Shown: positions 43,861-51,977, counted from the stretch's first letter. The stretch is DNA of 64,000 nucleotides from Paludibacteraceae bacterium (GCA_024399495.1 JAKSNY010000002.1:1-64000), one strand, 5' to 3'. The notes: generated from the letters alone by a model not told the origin. Program-made: numbers and translations.

Positions 43861-44994
43861 TTACCGTAGCGGTTGCAAAAATGTGGTGCTGTCCGCTGGC
43901 ATAAGAGTGGGGTGGAAGATGGTGATTAGGTCTTGTAGAAGTAGGTCAGGGTGAACCACGCCGTTCTCCCAAAAATCATTGCCACCTGTGGGGGTGCGGC
44001 GTTTGTTTTGGTTCCATGCGTTCATGTTTTTGAATGCCTTGAAAACAGACAGACGGCTGTCTCGCTCAAGCAGTTCTGCATAACTGTCAATGTCAAGTCC
44101 AACCCAAACATCGCAGTCATTGAAATTCTTTACCACATACTCAAATCCAAGTGGCAGACTGCCTGAAGTGCTGTCAGAGGCAAATTTGTAATCTCCCCCT
44201 GCATCGGTGAACAGTTGGCTCATAAAACTGTTACCTGCCGGCATATACCAAGTGCCTTTGAATGTAAGCCCTGGCAGTACAGATGGCTTGTCTGTAGCCT
44301 GTGATGCCAAATCCTTTAGCCGTAGATATTCAGATTCCACACTACTGAAAACAGAATCGGCACAGGCCTCCTTATTATAAAAGGTGGCAAAAAACTTAAT
44401 CCACTCCGCACGTCCAAGCACATCGGGCTCTATCCATTCCATTGTGCCTATTACAGGTAGTCCTGATTCCTTTAGCCTAAGTGTATGAGCATCTGTCTGG
44501 TTATAGGCTGTAACAAACACCACATCGGGGTTAATTAGGAGTGTACGCTCATAATCTATTGAAAAACTGTCGCCCAAATCCTTGCAAGTGCCGTCAGCCA
44601 CATTCTGCCTTATAGTGAGGCAGTAGATAAGGTTGGGTGAACATACGCCCTTTATGGTTTCCGCCTCACCTATATTGTCTATAAATGCCACTTGCGTGCA
44701 ACTGCCCACCGCCACGTTCCCGATGGGGATTTGTATGGCAGAGTTATCTGAGTATGATATATTACTTAAAGCGTAAGATGTAAGCGTCTTACCATCGTTC
44801 CAAGGGTCAAGCACCACAGCCTTCTTGTAGCCATTGTAATACTCTATACGGAACCATTGGGCGTATTTAGGGGTAAAAATGGAGTCTGGCTCAGCATCGG
44901 GGGCTGAATTACCTCCTGAATTTGAGTTTCCGCCACCGCAACTGCACAAAAACACAGTGGCAATCAGAAAGAATATGTAAAAATTGTTACGCAA
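43861..44994 (-). CDS. Substrate-binding lipoprotein of the cobalamin/iron-complex ABC system
   Basis: 377 residues. A lipoprotein signal ends at the cysteines 'FLCSC' (C17/C19), followed by a Gly/Ser/Asn linker. The body has the two-lobe periplasmic fold of the BtuF/FhuD type ('VFVTAYNQTDAHTLRLKESG', 'GLTFKGTWYMPAGNSFMSQL', 'VWVGLDIDSYAEL'). First gene of a minus-strand unit with permease and ATPase. It is expressed from the divergent palindromic promoter at 45009-45024. Ligand not determined. Confidence 0.88.
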   Translation of the reverse strand: MRNNFYIFFLIATVFLCSCGGGNSNSGGNSAPDAEPDSIFTPKYAQWFRIEYYNGYKKAVVLDPWNDGKTLTSYALSNISYSDNSAIQIPIGNVAVGSCTQVAFIDNIGEAETIKGVCSPNLIYCLTIRQNVADGTCKDLGDSFSIDYERTLLINPDVVFVTAYNQTDAHTLRLKESGLPVIGTMEWIEPDVLGRAEWIKFFATFYNKEACADSVFSSVESEYLRLKDLASQATDKPSVLPGLTFKGTWYMPAGNSFMSQLFTDAGGDYKFASDSTSGSLPLGFEYVVKNFNDCDVWVGLDIDSYAELLERDSRLSVFKAFKNMNAWNQNKRRTPTGGNDFWENGVVHPDLLLQDLITIFHPTLMPADSTTFLQPLR

Positions 44995-45008
44995 TCAGTA
45001 AAAATAAT

Positions 45009-45024
45009 TAACTTTGCAAAGTTA
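45009..45024. promoter_or_regulatory. Perfectly palindromic divergent promoter
   Basis: TAACTTTGCAAAGTTA is a 16-bp perfect palindrome that reads as a -7 box in both directions, serving the ABC system (minus) and the glycosyltransferase (plus). ATTG occurs upstream in each direction (44983-44986 at 22 bases, 45044-45047 at 19 bases). Confidence 0.65.
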
Positions 45025-45047
45025 CTAAATTTTATGTAACGGACAAT

Positions 45048-46163
45048 ATGAAAATTACACTATTAGGACCGGCGTACCCATACAGAGGCGGAATTGCGGC
45101 ATTTAATGACCGTCTTGCCATAGAGTTTATGGCAGAGGGGCACGATGTAAATGTGGAGAATTTCTCACTGCAATACCCTGAGTTCCTGTTTCCGGGCAAG
45201 ACCCAATACAATCCATCTTCCGCTCCGTCTGATGTTAAGATGGTACGCAGTGTAAACTCTGTAAATCCATTTAATTGGGTTAAAATAGGCAGACGTATAA
45301 GGCTTTATGCCCCCGATGTGCTGATTGTACGCTATTGGATGCCGTTTATGGCTCCATGTCTTGGCACCATTATGCGTGAGGTTAAAAAGAACGGCAAGAC
45401 ACAGATAGTGGCACTTGTGGATAATATAATCCCTCATGAGAGGCATTTCTATGACTCCATACTCTCACGCTATTTTGTTAATGCGGCAGATAGGTTTGTG
45501 GTAATGAGTGCATCGGTTAGAGATGAACTTAAACAGTTTACAGACAAGCCTTGTGCCGTCAATCCCCATCCGCTCTATGATATTTATGGTGAGAAGGTTA
45601 CACGTGCTGAGGCTTGCAAGACGTTAAGTCTTGACCCTGCACTGAAATATATAATGTTCTTTGGCTTTATACGTGATTATAAGGGGCTTGACCTGCTTTT
45701 GGAGGCATACTCAAAAGGCGATTTCCACTCAAAGGGTATAAAACTTATAGTGGCAGGAGAGTTTTACGGCAACAGAGATAAGTATATGGAGTTGGCGTCG
45801 GGTCTTGGTGTTAAAGATAAAGTACTGTGGCACAATGATTTTATACCCGATGATGAGGTTAAATATTGGTTTTCTGCCGCCGATGTGGTGGTGCAGCCAT
45901 ACAAAACGGCAACTCAGAGCGGAATAACCCAAATCTGCTATCAGATGGAGAAACCTATGATAGTTACCGCCGTAGGCGGATTGGCAGAGATGGTGCCTGA
46001 CGGTAAAGTGGGATACGTGGTTAATGTAAATGCAGATGAAATATGCAATGCCATAGCGGAATTTTATGCTAAAGGAGACATTGATAGGTTTTTAAAGGAT
46101 ATAAAAGAACAAAAAAACAGGTACTCTTGGCACTCTATGGCACAAGTTTTATTAAATTCTTAA
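45048..46163 (+). CDS. Glycosyltransferase family 4 (GT-B)
   Basis: 371 residues. N-domain 'MKITLLGPAYPYRGGIAAFN' (glycine-rich acceptor loop), C-domain 'YIMFFGFIRDYKGLDLLLEA' and 'VVQPYKTATQSGITQICYQM' followed by 'TAVGGLAEMV', the GT4 nucleotide-sugar site. Cytosolic or peripheral; it probably adds a sugar in surface polysaccharide or glycolipid synthesis. It stands alone with its own promoter, so the pathway cannot be told from context. Confidence 0.87.
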   Translation: MKITLLGPAYPYRGGIAAFNDRLAIEFMAEGHDVNVENFSLQYPEFLFPGKTQYNPSSAPSDVKMVRSVNSVNPFNWVKIGRRIRLYAPDVLIVRYWMPFMAPCLGTIMREVKKNGKTQIVALVDNIIPHERHFYDSILSRYFVNAADRFVVMSASVRDELKQFTDKPCAVNPHPLYDIYGEKVTRAEACKTLSLDPALKYIMFFGFIRDYKGLDLLLEAYSKGDFHSKGIKLIVAGEFYGNRDKYMELASGLGVKDKVLWHNDFIPDDEVKYWFSAADVVVQPYKTATQSGITQICYQMEKPMIVTAVGGLAEMVPDGKVGYVVNVNADEICNAIAEFYAKGDIDRFLKDIKEQKNRYSWHSMAQVLLNS

Positions 46164-46180
46164 AATTTATTATAATTTTA

Positions 46181-46212
46181 TTTGCGAGTTTACAAAATAA
46201 GTGCTAATTTTG
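46181..46212 (+). promoter_or_regulatory. Promoter of rpmB-rpmG-DUF4295
   Basis: TTTG (46181-46184), 20 bases, TAATTTTG (46205-46212), ATG at 46278. Confidence 0.75.
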
Positions 46213-46277
46213 CAGTCGCTTTTTGAGGTATGCCCCTCAAACGGTAAGTAAGAATTAAAACAAAAACAGATACAGCG

Positions 46278-46511
46278 ATGTCAAAAATTTGTCAAATCAC
46301 CGGAAAGAAAGCCGTTATAGGCAATAACGTCTCTCACTCAAAACGCAGAACAAAGCGTAAATTTGATATTAATTTGTTCACTAGAAAATTCTATTGGGTA
46401 GAGCAGGATCAGTGGATTAGTTTGAATGTATCCGCTAACGGATTACGTATTATTAACAAGATGGGTCTTGATGCAGCCATTAAGCGTGCTGCAGAAAAGG
46501 GCTACCTATAA
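46278..46511 (+). CDS. rpmB: 50S ribosomal protein L28
   Basis: 77 residues. '[20 protein letters not shown]' and '[14 protein letters not shown]' are typical of Bacteroidota bL28, ending '[14 protein letters not shown]'. First gene of a ribosomal unit with L33 (19 bases on) and DUF4295. Confidence 0.97.
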   Translation: MSKICQITGKKAVIGNNVSHSKRRTKRKFDINLFTRKFYWVEQDQWISLNVSANGLRIINKMGLDAAIKRAAEKGYL

Positions 46512-46530
46512 TATATAGGAGGATAAGGCT

Positions 46531-46719
46531 ATGGCAAAGAAAGCAAAAGGCAATAGGGTTCAAGTTATTCTTGAGTGCACAGAGCATAAGGATAGCGGTA
46601 TGCCGGGTACATCACGCTATATTACCACTAAGAACCGTAAAAACACACCGGAGCGTTTGGAGTTGATGAAGTACAACCCAATACTTAAGAAAATGACACT
46701 TCATAAAGAAATTAAATAA
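46531..46719 (+). CDS. rpmG: 50S ribosomal protein L33
   Basis: 62 residues. '[18 protein letters not shown]', '[19 protein letters not shown]' and '[16 protein letters not shown]'. Only one cysteine remains, so this is the zinc-free form. Same unit as rpmB. Confidence 0.97.
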   Translation: MAKKAKGNRVQVILECTEHKDSGMPGTSRYITTKNRKNTPERLELMKYNPILKKMTLHKEIK

Positions 46720-46731
46720 TACCCCTAAGAT

Positions 46732-46884
46732 ATGGCAAAGAAAACAGTTGCAACATTGCAGAAAGGCGAAGGCCGTGCTTACGCCAAGGTTATTAAGATG
46801 GTAAAGTCACCTAAGACAGGTGCCTATATATTTGAAGAGGAAATGGTACTTAACGAGAAAGTTAAGGATTTTCTTGCAAAGTAA
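46732..46884 (+). CDS. DUF4295 family protein (Bacteroidota-specific ribosomal protein, bL38-like)
   Basis: 50 residues: 'MAKKTVATLQKGEGRAYAKV', 'IKMVKSPKTGAYIFEEEMV', ending 'KVKDFLAK'. Small, basic, 12 bases after rpmG. This family is Bacteroidota-specific; I recall that the Flavobacterium ribosome structure assigned such a protein as bL38. ATG 46732 follows 'cctaagat'. The terminator at 46909 closes the unit. Confidence 0.9.
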   Translation: MAKKTVATLQKGEGRAYAKVIKMVKSPKTGAYIFEEEMVLNEKVKDFLAK

Positions 46885-46908
46885 CATAACCTATTACATG
46901 AGAATAAG

Positions 46909-46948
46909 AAGAGTTTGATGTTTTTTCAGACTCTTTTTTTGTTTTTTT
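46909..46948 (+). terminator. Terminator of the ribosomal unit
   Basis: AAGAGTTTGA (46909-46918) pairs with TCAGACTCTT (46926-46935), one G-T pair, followed by a long T run. Confidence 0.85.
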
Positions 46949-46957
46949 ATAAAAATA

Positions 46958-46989
46958 TTTGATTAAAGAAAAAAAATATGCTATCTTTG
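46958..46989 (+). promoter_or_regulatory. Promoter of the inserted secreted protein
   Basis: TTTG (46958-46961), 20 bases, TATCTTTG (46982-46989), with an 80-base leader to the ATG at 47074. Confidence 0.8.
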
Positions 46990-47073
46990 TGGTGTGAATG
47001 AGAGGTTGCGGTTGTATTGTTAATACCTTAAAATTATATAAACCTATTTATTAACTCTTAAAAATTTTTTATT

Positions 47074-47832
47074 ATGAGAAAACTTTTACTTTTTGTTGCT
47101 GCTCTTTTGACAGCAATGGCTGTAAATGCAGCTACTTTTAGTGTAACTGTTCCTAGTGGAACAAAGGCAGTTTACCTGTGCGGTGACGGTAGCAGTTGGG
47201 GTCATGTAGAGATGGTTTTAAACGGAACTACAGCGACTTATTCTGATGCTGCCACTTGGACTGAGTATAAATATTGCTCAGGTCCGGATTGGAAGTATGT
47301 TGAAAAAGATGAATTTGGTGAAGAAATGAGCAATCGTTCATATACCGATGGAATTGATGTTGTTGCTACGTGGGCTGCTATTTATGATCCAGGTGCGTCT
47401 CATACATATTCTACAGTAGAGGTGCTAATTCAATTATCAGGTGAGAATGAGGTTCTTATTTGGGATTGGGCTGGCGGTTCTAAACGTACTCCTGGTAGCA
47501 ATGATTCAGAGGGTCAAACATGGCCTGGTACAAGAGCAATGAATCTTACAAAAGCAAGTGGTTGGGCATATTTCAAGTATGATGAAGTTGAAGATGGTGA
47601 GTTGAGTTTCAAGCTTATAGCTGATGGTTCTGAAAGTGCTCAGTTTGATACAGACGGAAGTGCTAAATACTGCCGTTCATTATCGGATCCTGCTACTCCT
47701 GTTACTTGCCCTGAAATTACTCCAGCTGACGAGATTGGTGCTGAATCAGTTACAGGTGTACAAAAAATAATTGACGCTGTTACAGGTGAGAGATATATTC
47801 TTAAGGCTAATGGTGAGAAAGTAAATTTCTAA
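47074..47832 (+). CDS. Secreted protein with starch/carbohydrate-binding-like modules
   Basis: 252 residues with a signal peptide cleaved near residue 19-20 ('MAVNAA-TFSV'). The N-part 'TKAVYLCGDGSSWGHVEM' resembles CBM20/48 or SusE folds; the middle 'VLIWDWAGG', 'EGQTWPGTRAMNL' and 'GWAYFKYDEVEDGEL' matches the CBM26 style. The tail 'TGVQKIIDAVTGERYILKAN' could be a short type A sorting signal, but is incomplete. It has its own promoter and terminator and sits between DUF4295 and ftsY, which are usually adjacent in relatives. Probably binds a glucan at the cell surface; unproven. Confidence 0.72.
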   Translation: MRKLLLFVAALLTAMAVNAATFSVTVPSGTKAVYLCGDGSSWGHVEMVLNGTTATYSDAATWTEYKYCSGPDWKYVEKDEFGEEMSNRSYTDGIDVVATWAAIYDPGASHTYSTVEVLIQLSGENEVLIWDWAGGSKRTPGSNDSEGQTWPGTRAMNLTKASGWAYFKYDEVEDGELSFKLIADGSESAQFDTDGSAKYCRSLSDPATPVTCPEITPADEIGAESVTGVQKIIDAVTGERYILKANGEKVNF

Positions 47833-47855
47833 TTTAATTCTAAAATAGTAAAGAG

Positions 47856-47889
47856 CAACCATCCCAACTGGGGTGGTTGTTTTTTTATT
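47856..47889 (+). terminator. Terminator of the secreted protein gene
   Basis: CAACCATCCC (47856-47865) pairs with GGGGTGGTTG (47870-47879), one T-G pair, 4-base loop, 8 T. Confidence 0.88.
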
Positions 47890-47919
47890 TTGCAGTTGTT
47901 AAAAAAAATTGTACTTTTG
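47889..47919 (+). promoter_or_regulatory. Promoter of ftsY
   Basis: TTTG (47889-47892), 19 bases, TACTTTTG (47912-47919). The leader to ATG 48039 is filled by a dispersed repeat. Confidence 0.75.
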
Positions 47920-47934
47920 TAGTGTGTTAGTCAA

Positions 47935-48030
47935 ATCACCGCATAACCGAATTAACGTGCAAGCCGAACACAGACAAACTTGTTTGTATGTTGAGGCGAA
48001 GCCGTTAATCACGGCGTAGCCGTAATAACC
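47935..48030 (+). repeat. Dispersed repeat with AATCACCG octamers, copy 2
   Basis: Starts AAATCACCGCATAACCGAA (octamer family also at 14546, 26409 and inside 51163-51289), then the GCAAGCCGAA...TGAGGCGAAGCC element shared with 16308-16384 and CGGCGTAGCCGTAAT shared with 14535-14549. Confidence 0.7.
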
Positions 48031-48038
48031 GATACACT

Positions 48039-49028
48039 ATGGGATTTTTTAGTTTTTTTAAGAAAGAGAGTACTGCAGAACAGAAGCAGGAGGAACAGAA
48101 ACAGGAAAAGCAGACACTTGAGAGTGGGGTTGCCAAGACTAAGGAGAGTGTTTTTTCTAAAATATCAAGAGCGGTAGTAGGCAAAAGCAAGGTGGATGAT
48201 GAGGTTCTTGATAACTTGGAGGAAGCACTTGTAACATCTGATGTAGGTGTGGAGACCACGCTACGCATTATAGAGCGTATAGAGGCAAGGGTTGCAAGAG
48301 ATAAGTATGTAAACACAGCAGAACTGAACTCCATACTCTGCGATGAGATAGTTTCACTATTAAAGGAGAATGACACCCCTGATTATGCAAATATAGACAT
48401 AGATACCACAGAAAATCCGTATGTTATTATGGTTGTGGGGGTTAACGGAGTAGGAAAGACCACCACCATAGGAAAACTTGCATATCAGTTTAAGAAAAGC
48501 GGTAAAAAGGTTATTCTTGGTGCCGCCGATACATTCCGTGCTGCCGCCATAGAGCAACTTGATGAGTGGGGCAGCCGTGTAGGGTGTACTGTAATAAAGC
48601 AGAAGATGGGTGCAGACCCTGCATCGGTGGCTTTTGACACACTGCAAAGTGCCAAGGCTCAGAAAGCCGATGTGGTTATTATAGACACGGCAGGCAGGCT
48701 TCATAACAAGATAGGTCTTATGAATGAGCTTACCAAGATTAAGAATGTTATGAAAAAGGTTTGCCCCGATGCTCCAAATGAAATCCTGCTTGTGCTTGAC
48801 GGCTCCACAGGGCAGAACGCATTTGAGCAGGCAAAGCAGTTCCAAGCCGCTACGCAGATTAACGCCCTTGCCATCACCAAACTTGACGGTACGGCAAAAG
48901 GTGGTGTGGTTATAGGAATTTCAGACCAATTTAAGATACCTGTAAAATACATAGGACTCGGAGAGAAGATAAGTGATTTGCAACTATTTGATAGAGAAGC
49001 GTTTGTAAAGACGCTACTTAATGTATGA
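48039..49028 (+). CDS. ftsY: Signal recognition particle receptor FtsY
   Basis: 329 residues. A short acidic/Q-rich A domain (to about 40), helical N domain, then the SRP GTPase: 'GVNGVGKTTT' (134-143), 'LGAADTFRAAAIEQL', 'VIIDTAGRLHNK', 'TKLDGTAKGGV'. It docks SRP-bound ribosomes at the Sec translocon on the inner membrane. The last codons AAT GTA TGA come from an ATGTATG array, so the C-terminus ends 'LLNV'. Downstream rimO is the usual neighbour. Confidence 0.95.
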   Translation: MGFFSFFKKESTAEQKQEEQKQEKQTLESGVAKTKESVFSKISRAVVGKSKVDDEVLDNLEEALVTSDVGVETTLRIIERIEARVARDKYVNTAELNSILCDEIVSLLKENDTPDYANIDIDTTENPYVIMVVGVNGVGKTTTIGKLAYQFKKSGKKVILGAADTFRAAAIEQLDEWGSRVGCTVIKQKMGADPASVAFDTLQSAKAQKADVVIIDTAGRLHNKIGLMNELTKIKNVMKKVCPDAPNEILLVLDGSTGQNAFEQAKQFQAATQINALAITKLDGTAKGGVVIGISDQFKIPVKYIGLGEKISDLQLFDREAFVKTLLNV

Positions 49029-49123
49029 TGTATCAAACTCCTACGGAGTTATGTATAATGTATGATGTATTAAACTCCTACGGAGTTATGTATAATGTAT
49101 GATGTATGATGTATGATGTATGA
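49021..49123 (+). repeat. Composite array: ATGTATG heptamers with two ACTCCTACGGAGTT palindromes
   Basis: Three blocks of ATGTATG/ATGTATA heptamers separated by two copies of AAACTCCTACGGAGTT. The first heptamer forms the ftsY stop. It is followed by ACTGTCA/ACTGTCC heptamers to 49160. Confidence 0.85.
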
Positions 49124-49166
49124 ATTGTTCACTGTCAACTGTCCACTGTCCACTATCAACTGAATT

Positions 49167-50459
49167 ATGGTAATAGATTTCATAACATTGGGTTGTTCTA
49201 AGAATCTTGTTGATAGCGAGAAACTTACACGTCAGCTTGTAGAGGCTGGGCATACCGTGTTCCACGATAGAGCCAAGCTTACAGGAGAGGTTGTGATTAT
49301 AAACACCTGTGGCTTTATAGGCGATGCCAAGGAGCAGAGCATTAACACCATTTTGGCTGCCGCAGACCGCAAGACCAAAGGTTGGGTTAAGAGGGTGTAT
49401 GTTATGGGTTGCCTGTCACAGAGGTACAAAAGGGAACTGAAAAAGGAGATACCTGAGGTTGATAAGTTTTACGGTAAGTTTGATATAGCCAAAATAGTTA
49501 AGGATTTGGGGGGCAGGTATAAACGCTCCATATCTCATGAGCGTTGCCTTACAACACCTAAATACTATGCCTATCTTAAAATAGCGGAAGGTTGTAACAG
49601 AACATGCTCATACTGTGCCATACCCCTTATTACAGGCAGTTATAAGAGCCGTACCATAGAGGATATAAAGCGTGAGACGGAGTATTTGGTCAGCATCGGG
49701 GTAAGAGAGTTTCAGGTATTGGCACAAGACTTAACATATTATGGCAGAGATATTTACGGAGAGTCTAAAATAGCGGAGTTGATAAACACATTGGCAAAGG
49801 TTAAAGGAGTAAAGTGGCTTAGGCTGCACTATGCATACCCTACGCAGTTCCCATACGATTTGCTTGATGCCATACGTGATAACAGTAATGTGTGCAAGTA
49901 TCTTGATATTGCATTGCAGCATATATCAGATAATATGCTCAGTAAAATGAGGCGTGGAATAGACAGGGCAGGCACATACAAACTTATAAATGAGATTAGA
50001 AGCCGTGTTCCGGGTATATGCATACGCACCACTTTTATGGTGGGGCATCCAGGTGAGACGGAAGAGGATTTCAGAGAGTTGTGTGATTTTGTGCGTGAGA
50101 CTAAATTTGAGCGTATGGGTGCGTTCAAGTATAGTGAGGAGGACGGTACATACGCCGCTCTTAATTATACAGACAATATACCCGATGACGTAAAGCAGCA
50201 CCGTCTTGACACCCTTATGCAGATACAGCAGGAAGTTCAGCTTGAGCTTAACGCCGCTATGGTGGGTAAGGTGTATAAGGTTATAATAGACCGTTTGGAG
50301 GGTGATTATTATGTGGGCAGAACAGAGTATGACTCACCCGATGTGGACCTTGAGGTGCTTATCCCTACATCGGGAGGCAAACTTAAATGCGGTTGCTTCT
50401 ACAATGTGGAAATTACAGATTATGAGGAGTTTGACCTTTACGGCATAGCCGTAATTTAA
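49167..50459 (+). CDS. rimO: Ribosomal protein S12 methylthiotransferase
   Basis: 430 residues. First Fe-S site cysteines are in 'TLGCSKNLVDSE', 'INTCGFIGDAKEQS' and 'VMGCLSQ'; the radical-SAM cysteines are C143, C147 and C150 ('GCNRTCSYC'). A TRAM domain ends the protein ('GDYYVGRTEYDSPDVDLEVL'). It adds a methylthio group to the conserved Asp of S12. The end of the gene is followed by an ATGTATG array (50459-50480) and then HU genes. Confidence 0.95.
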   Translation: MVIDFITLGCSKNLVDSEKLTRQLVEAGHTVFHDRAKLTGEVVIINTCGFIGDAKEQSINTILAAADRKTKGWVKRVYVMGCLSQRYKRELKKEIPEVDKFYGKFDIAKIVKDLGGRYKRSISHERCLTTPKYYAYLKIAEGCNRTCSYCAIPLITGSYKSRTIEDIKRETEYLVSIGVREFQVLAQDLTYYGRDIYGESKIAELINTLAKVKGVKWLRLHYAYPTQFPYDLLDAIRDNSNVCKYLDIALQHISDNMLSKMRRGIDRAGTYKLINEIRSRVPGICIRTTFMVGHPGETEEDFRELCDFVRETKFERMGAFKYSEEDGTYAALNYTDNIPDDVKQHRLDTLMQIQQEVQLELNAAMVGKVYKVIIDRLEGDYYVGRTEYDSPDVDLEVLIPTSGGKLKCGCFYNVEITDYEEFDLYGIAVI

Positions 50460-50480
50460 TGTATGATGTATGATGTATGA
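50459..50480 (+). repeat. ATGTATG heptamer array after rimO
   Basis: Three perfect heptamers beginning at the last base of the rimO stop. Confidence 0.8.
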
Positions 50481-50491
50481 AAAAACGATAA

Positions 50492-50770
50492 ATGAATAAT
50501 AAGGAACTTATAACAGAATTGTCTAAGCGTTTGGGTGTAACGCAGAAGCAGGTGACGGAGATGCTTGAGGTGTCAACGTCTGCATTGGTGAGTAGTGTGA
50601 CAGAGACTCAGAGTGTGGTGTTTCAAGGGTTTGGGGCGTTTGAATTACGTAAAAAGAATGAGAAAACCCTGCTTAATCCAGCCACAGGAGAGAAAATGTT
50701 TATCCCAGCCAAGCAGACATTGGTTTTCAAACCCAGTGATACGTACAAATGTAGAGTTAAGGAACTTTAA
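50492..50770 (+). CDS. HU-family DNA-binding protein
   Basis: 92 residues, one HU fold: 'MNNKELITELSKRLGVTQKQ' helix-turn-helix dimerisation part, 'VVFQGFGAFELRKKNEK', and the DNA-intercalating arm with 'LNPATGEKMFIPAKQTLVF' (NP.TG retained). It binds and bends DNA as a dimer in the nucleoid. The gene lies 103 bases before a second HU-type gene with a membrane anchor, and the two may form heterodimers; that is inference. Confidence 0.92.
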   Translation: MNNKELITELSKRLGVTQKQVTEMLEVSTSALVSSVTETQSVVFQGFGAFELRKKNEKTLLNPATGEKMFIPAKQTLVFKPSDTYKCRVKEL

Positions 50771-50840
50771 TGTATGATGTATGATGTATGATGTATGTGG
50801 GCAGCCCCTTTCCGTCATCTCGAGCGAAGCGAGAGATCTT
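50769..50840 (+). repeat. ATGTATG array followed by GTCATCTCGAGCGAAGCGAGAGATCT palindrome-type repeat
   Basis: Four heptamers (50769-50798), then a palindromic element with CTCG-AGCGAAG-CGAGAG (50813-50840) that recurs at 53945-53972. Confidence 0.8.
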
Positions 50841-50873
50841 TAGTTGATTATGAATTATTAATTTTACACTATA

Positions 50874-51845
50874 ATGAATAAAATATCAATACAAGAAATA
50901 ACTGAAATAGTCGCTAATGAGGCTAAACAGACTAAAAAGTTCTCTGAACAGTTTTTAAGGGAACTTGTGTCTGTAATAGCGGAGTACCTGCAAAAAGACG
51001 GCATAGTTAAGGTTAAGGGGCTTGGCACATTTAAGGTGGTGGCAGTAGAGGAGCGTAAAAGTGTAGATGTGGCATCGGGTAAGGAAATTATACTGCCTGC
51101 TCATAATAAGATTCAGTTTACGGCAGAGAATAGTGTAAAACAAACTATTAAGGGTCAAGACTCAAATCACCAAATCACCGAATCACCGCATCACCAAGAA
51201 AAGGGTCAAGAATTAGTGGACAAGGGTCAAGAATTAGTGGACAAGGGTCAAGACTCAAATCACCAAATCACCGAATCACCGCATCACCATAGTTACTGGA
51301 TATGGCTTATTCTTATTATCGTCATTGTGGATTTGGCTGCTCTTGCGTATGTTTCTGTTCCGTATTGGAAACCATACTTTGATAGTTTGATGGAGAATGA
51401 TGAGTTTGCTGAAGAGATTGAGTATCACTATACAGTTCCTGTAGATAAAGAGCGTGCTCGTGAGGCTGAGGCTGTGGTTGAGGAATCAGGTGATACAGTT
51501 AAAACAGAAAATACAGAGGTTTATCAGGGTAAAGAGACACAAGAACCTGCACAAGCCCCTGTAATTACGTTAGAGAATTACACCTATAAGACTGCAATGG
51601 AAGTGCCTGTAAGAGAAACTGTTACAGTAATAGACGGAAGTAGGCTTACTATGATAGCCTATAGGGCATACGGAAGCAAGGATTTTTGGGTATATGTGTA
51701 TGACGCTAACCGTGATGTATTGCGTCGTCCTAAAGACATAGCAAAGGGCATGACAATCAAGATAGCAGATTTGCCTCTATCAATCGTTGACCCAAATAAT
51801 CCCGCTTGCATTGAAAAAGCAAGAGAACTTGCAGGAATTTATTAA
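50874..51845 (+). CDS. Membrane-anchored HU-domain/LysM protein
   Basis: 323 residues. Residues 1-92 are an HU fold ('FSEQFLRELVSVIAEYL', 'VKVKGLGTFKVVAVEERKSV', 'ASGKEIILPAHNKI') but the arm lacks the usual NP motif ('SVDVASG'). Residues 93-140 are a repeat-encoded polar linker (twice 'GQDSNHQITESPHH'). A membrane helix spans about 141-163 ('YWIWLILIIVIVDLAALAYV'). The outer part is acidic, then a LysM-like domain at about 250-305 ('DGSRLTMIAYRAYGSKDFWV', 'PKDIAKGMTIKIADLP'). Topology predicts cytosolic DNA binding and periplasmic peptidoglycan binding, i.e. a DNA-to-wall tether. HU plus LysM combinations are, I believe, known in Bacteroidota but not characterised. Confidence 0.8.
   Translation: MNKISIQEITEIVANEAKQTKKFSEQFLRELVSVIAEYLQKDGIVKVKGLGTFKVVAVEERKSVDVASGKEIILPAHNKIQFTAENSVKQTIKGQDSNHQITESPHHQEKGQELVDKGQELVDKGQDSNHQITESPHHHSYWIWLILIIVIVDLAALAYVSVPYWKPYFDSLMENDEFAEEIEYHYTVPVDKERAREAEAVVEESGDTVKTENTEVYQGKETQEPAQAPVITLENYTYKTAMEVPVRETVTVIDGSRLTMIAYRAYGSKDFWVYVYDANRDVLRRPKDIAKGMTIKIADLPLSIVDPNNPACIEKARELAGIY
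51150..51289 (+). repeat. In-frame repeat cassette inside the HU/LysM gene
   Basis: Two perfect 47-bp direct repeats (51150-51196 and 51243-51289), each with four AATCACC-type octamers, enclose two 21-bp units beginning AAGGGTCAAGAATTAGTGG. The period of 93 bases keeps the frame. Confidence 0.9.
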
Positions 51846-51901
51846 AAAGTATGCCTTTGGCACAATTTTTGCAGACTAAAATAGTTAAATAGTTAAATGA
51901 T

Positions 51902-51976
51902 TAAATAACTTTCAACTTTACTTTCAGTCAGCTAACGCAGTCAACTTTCAATTTTCAACTTTCAATTTTCAATTGA
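51902..51976 (+). repeat. CAACTTT heptamer array before moxR
   Basis: Degenerate CAACTTT/CAATTTT units with an inner GTCAGCTAACGCAGTC word, ending 2 bases before the ATG. Confidence 0.75.
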
Positions 51977-51977
51977 T

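Noticed and set aside
49021-49123. CRISPR-like regular repeats
   Set aside because: Units are 7-bp tandem heptamers and short palindromes with no unique spacers of constant length, and no cas genes are present.
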